Source of the DNA: Robiginitomaculum sp.
GTDB taxonomy: Bacteria > Pseudomonadota > Alphaproteobacteria > Caulobacterales > Maricaulaceae
Direction of reading: 5' to 3'
NCBI GenBank assembly: GCA_002733385.1
Contig: NVVO01000003.1
Span: forward strand, 67,680-73,781
Length of the DNA stretch: 6,102 nucleotides
A model generated the notes under the pieces. It was not told the origin of the DNA and did no database searches. It saw only the letters and a program-made list of their open reading frames with translations. Position numbers and translations under genes: made by a program. This document shows, one piece after another, positions 5,313 through 6,102 of this stretch (its first letter is position 1; the number at the start of each line of letters is the position of its first letter).

Positions 5313-6102
5313 TCAGGCCAAAAACAACTTGATATTTCGGGCGGCCTGGCGAATGCGTTGCTCGTTTTCGACAACCGCCATGCGCACATAACCCTCGCCG
5401 TTCGCGCCAAAACCCACGCCCGGAGAAACGGCAACGCTAGCCTGTGTCATCAGGCGTTTCGAGAACTCCAAAGACCCCAGCGCCGTATAAGCGGGCGGTA
5501 ATTTTGCCCAAACAAACATGGAAGCGTCCGGCGGGGTTATCTCCCAACCGGCCCGGCCAAAACTTTCGACCAAAACATCCCGGCGGGCTTTATAAATATT
5601 GCGCGCGTCCTCAACGCAGTCTTGCGGCCCGTCGAGGGCTGCACATGCGGCCACTTGTATGGGGGTAAAGGCACCATAATCGAGATATGATTTGACCCGA
5701 GCCAAGGCGGCGATCAGACGTTTGGAGCCAACGGCAAAGCCCATGCGCCAACCAGCCATGGAATATGTTTTGGACAATGAAATGGTCTCTACGGCAATAT
5801 CCCTGGCGCCTTCTATTTGGAAAATAGACGGCGGCGGGTCGGTAAAATAAATTTCCGAATAGGCCAGATCTGACAGCACCAGAATATTGTGCCGCTTGGC
5901 GATTTCGACAATTTGCGCATAGAAATCCAGATCAGCCACATGCCCGGTCGGGTTGGACGGAAAACAGACAACAATGGCCAAGGGAGGCTTGGTAGCCTTT
6001 GCTAATGCGGCTTTAATCCCGGCCAAATATTCGTCCGCCGTAATGGCGGGGATGGCCTGGATTTCCGCGCCGGCAATAATGAAACCGTAAGCGTGCAGCG
6101 GG
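5313..6102 (-). CDS. alaC: AlaC-like class I/II PLP-dependent aminotransferase, C-terminal 262 residues (5' end outside window)
   Basis: The minus-strand frame enters at 6101 and ends with TGA at 5313-5315, giving 262 residues of a protein normally about 400 long; the true start lies beyond the right edge. The TTG at 6026 is internal, because the frame continues upstream as PLHAYGFIIAGAEIQAIPAI, a conserved part of the family. Fold-type I PLP residues are all present: Asn in SNPTG (fragment residue 50), Asp78 and Tyr81 in LSDLAYSEIYF, the Schiff-base Lys111 in SLSKTYSMAGWRMGF, and the substrate-carboxylate Arg in GYVRMAVVEN. KSYLDYGAFTPIQVAA and GSLEFSKRL closely resemble E. coli AlaC (glutamate-pyruvate aminotransferase, alanine synthesis). 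Relatives are often labelled LL-diaminopimelate aminotransferase, so substrate choice is less certain than family. It is convergent with the bactofilin and appears functionally unrelated to it. Confidence 0.9.
   Translation of the reverse strand, partial: PLHAYGFIIAGAEIQAIPAITADEYLAGIKAALAKATKPPLAIVVCFPSNPTGHVADLDFYAQIVEIAKRHNILVLSDLAYSEIYFTDPPPSIFQIEGARDIAVETISLSKTYSMAGWRMGFAVGSKRLIAALARVKSYLDYGAFTPIQVAACAALDGPQDCVEDARNIYKARRDVLVESFGRAGWEITPPDASMFVWAKLPPAYTALGSLEFSKRLMTQASVAVSPGVGFGANGEGYVRMAVVENEQRIRQAARNIKLFLA

Noticed and set aside
5314..5348. Inverted repeat CAGGCC...GGCCTG considered as a bidirectional terminator for the convergent genes
   Set aside because: The arms are 6 bp with a 23-bp loop, lie inside the aminotransferase coding sequence and have no adjacent T-run.
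4934..5434. A 166-codon minus-strand frame across the bactofilin and the convergent junction
   Set aside because: It lies opposite the bactofilin beta-helix codons and overlaps the end of the aminotransferase in another frame; the protein has no recognisable domain.
5313..6026. A complete 237-residue aminotransferase starting at the TTG at 6026
   Set aside because: The frame stays open to the window edge and the upstream residues PLHAYGFIIAGAEI are conserved aminotransferase sequence, so the gene is cut by the window and not short.

Overview
The window looks like a chromosomal segment of an alphaproteobacterium of moderate GC content (about half by eye). The evidence is the protein types and their order: an AlaC-type aminotransferase of alphaproteobacterial style, an M23 peptidase overlapping a bactofilin whose N-terminus starts MFSK, and a CtrA-type TTAA-N7-TTAA box in the one sizeable intergenic gap. 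The genus cannot be named from sequence reading alone. No mobile element, RNA gene, CRISPR array or phage gene was seen, and coding density is very high. The longest gap without a gene is 132 bp.

Layout. Positions 1-2204, minus strand: the N-terminal 734 residues of a very large AsmA-like/YhdP-type (DUF3971) envelope protein, whose 3' end lies off the left edge. The start codons of this gene and of the next are only 30 bp apart and point in opposite directions. Positions 2235-3516, plus strand: a two-gene unit with a 4-bp gap, made of a BCP/PrxQ-type peroxiredoxin with a single cysteine and a DUF455 ferritin-like protein with a complete putative di-metal ligand set. Positions 3517-3648: an intergenic regulatory region with a CtrA-like direct repeat, a second 10-bp direct repeat and promoter-like elements. 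Positions 3649-5302, plus strand: a membrane-anchored M23 peptidoglycan endopeptidase and a bactofilin, overlapping by 11 bp. Positions 5313-6102, minus strand: the C-terminal 262 residues of an AlaC-like class I aminotransferase, ending 10 bp from the bactofilin stop; its 5' end is off the right edge.

How the genes may work together. The peroxiredoxin/DUF455 pair suggests peroxide handling coupled to a ferritin-like metal protein (inference). The M23/bactofilin pair is a recognisable morphogenesis module: in characterised bacteria bactofilin polymers position M23 endopeptidases to change cell shape locally (CcmA with Csd1 in Helicobacter pylori; BacA with LmdC in stalked budding alphaproteobacteria). 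The CtrA-like box in front of it suggests cell-cycle timing of that module. The AsmA-like protein is also an envelope-biogenesis factor, but it is transcribed separately. The most interesting part of the window is the putatively CtrA-controlled M23-bactofilin operon; it fits a known type of system rather than a wholly new one.
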